A DNA stretch of 48,492 nucleotides from Paracoccus nototheniae (GTDB lineage Bacteria; Pseudomonadota; Alphaproteobacteria; Rhodobacterales; Rhodobacteraceae). Positions within the stretch are counted from its first letter, which is position 1; the number at the start of each line of letters is the position of its first letter. Positions 44,013-48,492 of this stretch are shown here, piece by piece. The translations under genes were made by a program, and so were the position numbers. The stretch spans positions 1 to 48,492 of the forward strand of contig NZ_RQRT01000028.1 of assembly GCF_004335005.1 (NCBI RefSeq), given 5' to 3'. A model generated the notes under the pieces. That model worked only from the letters and a program-made list of their open reading frames with translations. It was not told where the DNA came from and did no database searches.

Positions 44013-44040
44013 AATGTAGGGATTTCACCGCCCTGCGCAA
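44013..44040 (-). promoter_or_regulatory. Candidate promoter of the TPP riboswitch-thiBPQ transcript
   Basis: On the minus strand TTGCGC (44040-44035) and TACATT (44018-44013) are 16 bp apart. Transcription would begin a few bases before the aptamer P1 stem, a position that fits riboswitch mRNAs. Confidence 0.4.
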
Positions 44041-44058
44041 GCGGCTAGAACGGCGGGC

Positions 44059-46698
44059 ATGACAAAGGACATGACCGACCAGCCGACCCCGATGATGGCG
44101 CAATATCTGGCCATCCGCGCCGCCAACCCCGGCGCGTTGCTGTTCTATCGCATGGGCGATTTCTACGAGATGTTCTTTGACGACGCGGTCGCCGCCGCCG
44201 CCGCACTGGACATCGCCCTGACCAAACGCGGCACGCATGAGGGTCAGCCCATCCCGATGTGCGGCGTGCCGGTCCATGCGTCCGAAGGCTATCTGCTGAC
44301 GCTGATCCGCAAGGGGTTCCGCGTCGCCATCGCCGAACAGATGGAAGACCCCGCCGAGGCCCGCAAGCGCGGATCGAAATCCGTGGTCGCCCGCGACGTG
44401 GTGCGCCTTGTCACCCCCGGTACCCTGACCGAGGAATCGCTGCTGGAGGCGCGGCGCCACAACTATCTGGCCGCCTTTGCGCAGGTCCGGGACGAGGGCG
44501 CGCTGGCCTGGGTCGATATCTCGACCGGGGCGTTTCAGGTCATGGACTGCCCCCTGCCCCGTCTGGCCCCCGAACTGGCCCGTCTGGCCCCGCGAGAGGT
44601 TCTGGCCAACGACCGCACGCTGGACGAGGTGGTCGGCGATGCCGGTGCCGCGCTGACCGATCTGCATGCCAGCGCCTTTGACAGCGGCGCCGGCGCGCGG
44701 CGGCTGTGCGCGCTGTACGGGGTCGAAACGCTGGACGGGTTCGGCCATTTCACCCGCCCCGAACTGGCGGCGATGGGGGCCATCGTCGATTATCTGGACA
44801 TGACGCAAAAGGGCAAGCTGCCGCTGCTGCGCCCTCCGGTCCGCGAAAAGGCCGGGGGTGCGATGCAGATCGACGCGGCCACCCGGCGCAATCTGGAACT
44901 GACACAGGCGCTGTCGGGCGGGCGAGACGGCTCGCTGCTGGCGGCCATCGACCGCACCGTGACCGCGCCGGGCGCGCGGCTGCTGGAACGCCGCATCAGC
45001 GCGCCAAGCCGCGATCTGGCGCTGATCCATGCGCGCCACGATGCCGTGGCCGCACTGGCGAACGATCCGCGCCTGATGGCCGATCTGCGCAGCGCCCTGG
45101 CCCGGGTACCCGACATGGACCGCGCGCTGTCGCGGCTGGCGCTGGACCGGGGCGGGCCGCGCGATCTGGCGGGCATCCGCGCCGGGCTGGCGCAGGGCGC
45201 GACCATCGCCGCCCGCCTGCCGGATGACGCGCCCGACGTGCTGCGCGAGGCCGCCACGGATCTGACCGGCCACGAGGCGCTGGTGGATGTTCTGGATGAC
45301 GCGCTGGTGGCCGAACCGCCGCTGCTGGCCCGCGACGGCGGTTTCGTGGCCGAAGGCCATGACCCCGAACTGGACCAGACCCGCCGGTTGCGCGACGAGG
45401 GGCGCGGCGTCATCGCCGGGATGCAGGCGGATTATGCGACGCTGGCCGGGGTGCCCAGCCTCAAGATCAAGCATAACAACGTGCTGGGCTATTTCATCGA
45501 AACGACCACCACCCATGCCGAACGCATGATGGCGGCGCCGCTGAACCAGACCTTTATCCACCGCCAGACCACGGCCAACCAGATCCGCTTTACCACGGTC
45601 GAGCTGTCCGAGCTGGAGACCCGCATCCTGAACGCCCGCGACCGCGCGCTGGAACTGGAACGCGCCGTCTTTGACCGCCTGCGCGCCGCCGTTCTGGCCG
45701 AGGCCGCGCGGATCGGACAGGCCGCCCGCGCCTTGGCCGAGATCGATGTGGCGGCTGCCTTTGCCGATCTGGCCTCGGGCGAGGGCTGGGTGCGGCCCCG
45801 CGTCGATGACAGCCGGGCCTTTGTGATCACAGGCGGGCGCCATCCGGTCGTCGAACGCGCGCTGCGCCGCAAGGCCGACAGCTTTGTCGCCAATGACTGC
45901 GATCTGACGACCGGGGCGACGCCCGCGATCTGGCTGCTGACCGGTCCCAACATGGCGGGCAAATCGACCTTTCTGCGCCAGAACGCGCTGATCGCGGTGC
46001 TGGCGCAGGCGGGGGCCTTCGTGCCCGCCCGCGCGGCGCATCTGGGTCTGGTCAGCCAGCTGTTTTCCCGCGTCGGCGCGGCGGATGATCTCGCGCGGGG
46101 CCGGTCCACCTTTATGGTCGAGATGGTCGAAACCGCCGCGATCCTCAATCAGGCCGATGACCGCGCGCTGGTCATTCTGGACGAGATCGGGCGCGGCACC
46201 TCGACCTGGGACGGGCTGTCGATTGCCTGGGCGGTGATGGAACATCTGCATGGCCTCAACCGCTGCCGCGCCCTGTTCGCCACCCATTACCACGAGATGA
46301 CCGCCCTGTCGGCCAAGCTGGACGGGGTCGAGAATGCCACCGTCGCCGTCCGCGAATGGGAGGGCGAGGTGATCTTTCTGCACGAGGTCATCAAGGGCGC
46401 CGCCGATCGCAGCTATGGCGTGCAGGTCGCGCGGCTGGCGGGCCTGCCCGCATCGGTCGTGGACCGCGCCCGCACCGTGCTGGACGCGCTGGAGAAGGGC
46501 GAACGGCAGGGCGCCAGCCGCCCCGCCGCGCTGATCGACGACCTGCCGCTGTTTCGCGCGGTGCCGCCCGCGCCTGCGCCGAAATCCTCGGCGCTGGACG
46601 CGCGGATGAAAGCGGTGCATCCCGACAGCCTGACCCCGCGCGAGGCGCTGGACCTGATCTACGAGCTGAAATCCCTGACCGAGGAGACGTCCCGATGA
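44059..46698 (+). CDS. mutS: DNA mismatch repair protein MutS
   Basis: This 879-residue MutS1 recognises mispairs and small loops. The mismatch-wedge motif is GDFYEMF (F35, E37). Connector, core and clamp domains follow, then the ATPase with Walker [10 protein letters not shown] near residue 630, STFMVEMVE, and Walker [16 protein letters not shown]. The helix-turn-helix/C-terminal dimer region ends in [10 protein letters not shown]. Its length is standard. ATG 44059 is chosen; ATG 44071 is less well spaced. Its TGA overlaps the aroC ATG (ATGA), giving a mutS-aroC operon. No mutL is present in the window. Confidence 0.95.
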   Translation: MTKDMTDQPTPMMAQYLAIRAANPGALLFYRMGDFYEMFFDDAVAAAAALDIALTKRGTHEGQPIPMCGVPVHASEGYLLTLIRKGFRVAIAEQMEDPAEARKRGSKSVVARDVVRLVTPGTLTEESLLEARRHNYLAAFAQVRDEGALAWVDISTGAFQVMDCPLPRLAPELARLAPREVLANDRTLDEVVGDAGAALTDLHASAFDSGAGARRLCALYGVETLDGFGHFTRPELAAMGAIVDYLDMTQKGKLPLLRPPVREKAGGAMQIDAATRRNLELTQALSGGRDGSLLAAIDRTVTAPGARLLERRISAPSRDLALIHARHDAVAALANDPRLMADLRSALARVPDMDRALSRLALDRGGPRDLAGIRAGLAQGATIAARLPDDAPDVLREAATDLTGHEALVDVLDDALVAEPPLLARDGGFVAEGHDPELDQTRRLRDEGRGVIAGMQADYATLAGVPSLKIKHNNVLGYFIETTTTHAERMMAAPLNQTFIHRQTTANQIRFTTVELSELETRILNARDRALELERAVFDRLRAAVLAEAARIGQAARALAEIDVAAAFADLASGEGWVRPRVDDSRAFVITGGRHPVVERALRRKADSFVANDCDLTTGATPAIWLLTGPNMAGKSTFLRQNALIAVLAQAGAFVPARAAHLGLVSQLFSRVGAADDLARGRSTFMVEMVETAAILNQADDRALVILDEIGRGTSTWDGLSIAWAVMEHLHGLNRCRALFATHYHEMTALSAKLDGVENATVAVREWEGEVIFLHEVIKGAADRSYGVQVARLAGLPASVVDRARTVLDALEKGERQGASRPAALIDDLPLFRAVPPAPAPKSSALDARMKAVHPDSLTPREALDLIYELKSLTEETSR

Positions 46699-47810
46699 GC
46701 TATAATACCTTCGGTCGCGAATTTCGCTTTACCACATGGGGCGAAAGCCACGGCCCCGCGCTTGGCGCGACCGTGGACGGCGTGCCCCCCGGCGTCCCCC
46801 TGTCCGAAGATTACATCCAGCGCTTCATGGACCGCCGCCGCCCCGGCACCAGCAAACACACCACGCAGCGGCGCGAGGATGACCGCGTCCGCATCCTGTC
46901 CGGCGTCTTCGAGGGCGTGACCACCGGCACCCCCATCCAGCTGATGATCGAGAATACCGACCAGCGGTCCAAGGATTACGGCGATATCGCCACCAGCTTT
47001 CGCCCCGGCCATGCCGACATCACCTATCATCTGAAATACGGGCTGCGCGACTATCGCGGTGGCGGCCGGTCCAGCGCGCGCGAGACCGCGTCTCGGGTCG
47101 CGGCGGGGGCGGTGGCGCAGGCGGTCCTTGGCGCGCTGGTCCCCGGTCTGGCGATCACCGGATACATGGTCCAGATGGGCGCGCTGCATCTGGACCGGGC
47201 GCGGTTCGACGCCCGCGCCATCGACGACAATCCGTTCTTTTTGCCCGATTCGGGCGCCGTGCAGGCGTGGTCGGATTATCTGGACAAGATCCGCAAGGAT
47301 CAGAACAGCGTCGGCGCCGCGATCGAGGTTCTGGTCACCGGCTGCCCGCCGGGCCTTGGTGCACCGGTCTATGCGAAGCTGGACACCGATCTGGCCGCCG
47401 CGATGATGTCGATCAACGCCGTCAAGGGCGTCGAGATCGGCGAGGGGATGGCCGCCGCCGCCCTGACCGGCGTCGCCAATGCCGACGAGATCCGGATGGG
47501 CAATGACGGCCCGGTCTTTCTGTCCAACCATGCGGGCGGAATTCTGGGCGGCATCTCGACCGGGCAGGACATCGTGGTGCGGTTCTCGATCAAACCCACC
47601 AGCTCGATCACCACGCCGCGCCGGTCGGTCAATACGCGCGGCGAGGATGTCGAGGTGATCACCAAGGGCCGCCACGATCCCTGCGTGGGCATCCGCGCGG
47701 TCCCGGTGGCCGAGGCGATGGCTGCCTGCGTGCTGCTGGATCACCTGCTGATGGACCGCGCGCAGACCGGCGGCATCCGGGGCCTGATCGGTCCCGATCA
47801 GGCGGACTGA
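46695..47810 (+). CDS. aroC: Chorismate synthase AroC
   Basis: This 371-residue FMN-dependent enzyme converts EPSP to chorismate, the last step of the shikimate pathway. Signatures are [18 protein letters not shown] near the N-terminus, [36 protein letters not shown], and the C-terminal [23 protein letters not shown] lies 8 nt before ATG 46695, inside mutS; extended readings further into mutS are spurious. The coding end overlaps the opposite-strand PfkB gene by 13 bp. Confidence 0.95.
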   Translation: MSYNTFGREFRFTTWGESHGPALGATVDGVPPGVPLSEDYIQRFMDRRRPGTSKHTTQRREDDRVRILSGVFEGVTTGTPIQLMIENTDQRSKDYGDIATSFRPGHADITYHLKYGLRDYRGGGRSSARETASRVAAGAVAQAVLGALVPGLAITGYMVQMGALHLDRARFDARAIDDNPFFLPDSGAVQAWSDYLDKIRKDQNSVGAAIEVLVTGCPPGLGAPVYAKLDTDLAAAMMSINAVKGVEIGEGMAAAALTGVANADEIRMGNDGPVFLSNHAGGILGGISTGQDIVVRFSIKPTSSITTPRRSVNTRGEDVEVITKGRHDPCVGIRAVPVAEAMAACVLLDHLLMDRAQTGGIRGLIGPDQAD

Positions 47811-48492
47811 GCGGCCAGGAACGCATCGACCTCGGCCCGGGTCGGGATGGCGTCGCCCGTGCCAGCGCGCGTGACCTTCAGCGCCGCCGCCGCCGAGGCC
47901 AGCCGCAACGCACCGGCAATATCGGCGCCCTGATCCAGTGCCGCCGCGAAATAGCCGGTAAACGTATCGCCCGCCCCCGTCGTGTCCACCGGGCTGACCT
48001 TGAACGAGGGCTGGCTGAACACCTGCCCCGTCGTCAGACAGCGATACTCGGCCCCCTCGGCCCCGCGCGTGATCAACAGGCCCTGCACCGGCAGATCGCC
48101 CGGCACGCCCGAGAACAGCTGTTCGGCCTCGCCCTCATTCATCGCCAGAATCGCGACATGGGGCATCACCGCACGCACCGCATCCAGATCGAAGGGGGCA
48201 GCGGAATAGATCACCCGCGCGCCCTGCACCGCTGCGGCCCGCGCAGCGGCGACCTGGCCGTTCGTTTCGTTCTGCAACAGCAGCGTGTCGGCGGGCGTCA
48301 TCGCGGCCAGCGCATCGCTCAGGGCGGCCTCCGACACGGCGCGGTTGGCGCCGGGATGGATGACGATGGAATTTTCCGCATCACGGTCCAGCAGGATGAT
48401 CGCATGGCCGGTCACCTGATCGTCAAGGCGCGCGATGCCCGACACATCGACGCCGCTGTCCTGCAACCGCGCGGCCACCCAAGCGTCGCCCG
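47798..48492 (-). CDS. PfkB-family carbohydrate kinase (ribokinase-like), partial
   Basis: The gene enters from the right edge; its N-terminal ~45 residues lie outside the window and about 231 residues are seen. Family features are [23 protein letters not shown] (substrate lid), [26 protein letters not shown], and the [17 protein letters not shown] motif with the catalytic Asp. It resembles ribokinase more than fructokinase, but the sugar is uncertain. Its last 13 bp are antisense to the end of aroC, a convergent overlap. Confidence 0.85.
   Translation of the reverse strand, partial: GDAWVAARLQDSGVDVSGIARLDDQVTGHAIILLDRDAENSIVIHPGANRAVSEAALSDALAAMTPADTLLLQNETNGQVAAARAAAVQGARVIYSAAPFDLDAVRAVMPHVAILAMNEGEAEQLFSGVPGDLPVQGLLITRGAEGAEYRCLTTGQVFSQPSFKVSPVDTTGAGDTFTGYFAAALDQGADIAGALRLASAAAALKVTRAGTGDAIPTRAEVDAFLAAQSA

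Noticed and set aside
43981..46620. Long minus-strand open frame (879 codons) opposite mutS
   Set aside because: It is the complement of a clear mutS gene; the translation is His/Gln/Arg/Gly-rich without family features, as expected of a shadow frame in high-GC DNA.
46356..46694. Extended N-terminus of chorismate synthase
   Set aside because: The extension lies in another frame of mutS; AroC proteins begin at the MSYNTFG sequence encoded at 46695.

Overview
The window is chromosomal DNA from a high-GC alphaproteobacterium, most likely a member of the Rhodobacterales close to Paracoccus. Support comes from the alphaproteobacterial-type serC-serA pair behind a serC leader RNA, short overlapping operons, strong G/C preference at third codon positions, and several copies of a palindromic intergenic repeat (CATCTTGGCAAAAATATCC box plus a GGGGGC/GCCCCC hairpin). 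No tRNA, rRNA, CRISPR array, insertion sequence, prophage or origin was recognised. The genus is an inference.

Layout. 1-11.1 kb: serine biosynthesis (serB on the minus strand, serC-serA on the plus strand). About 7 kb of accessory DNA separates the two parts: an NCS1 permease, a 63-residue orphan, a serine-acetyltransferase-like enzyme, a GT61 glycosyltransferase and a 736-residue beta-propeller protein, with visibly AT-rich spacers. 11.1-14.8 kb: a PPP-type phosphatase, a CreA-family protein, HspQ, an overlapping STAS / anti-sigma kinase pair, and a thiolase. 15.0-21.2 kb: the Anbu-associated set (circularly permuted ATP-grasp, alpha-E, transglutaminase, Anbu peptidase), interrupted before Anbu by a Tat-exported CpdB-type phosphodiesterase on the opposite strand. 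21.3-28.4 kb: malic enzyme-phosphotransacetylase fusion, tRNA hydroxylase TrhO, a DASS anion transporter, and NAD salvage (pncA-pncB). 28.4-32.6 kb: two minus-strand operons, arfB-Nudix-pit and SnoaL/NTF2-like-GNAT-nitrilase, both stitched together by 4-bp overlaps.

32.8-38 kb: phosphomannomutase/phosphoglucomutase with a textbook terminator, two small orphan genes, a CNNM/CorC-like membrane protein, and the divergent pair argO/argP. 38-40.7 kb: a cytochrome bd (CIO-type) quinol oxidase operon, cydA-cydB plus a 34-residue DUF2474 subunit. 40.7-44.0 kb: the thiamine ABC importer thiBPQ behind a TPP riboswitch. 44.1-48.5 kb: mutS-aroC, then a PfkB-family kinase that runs off the right edge.

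Most genes are ordinary housekeeping genes. The parts most likely to hold unexplained biology are the Anbu cassette, whose substrate is unresolved, the SnoaL-GNAT-nitrilase operon, and the glycan-like insertion inside the serine locus.
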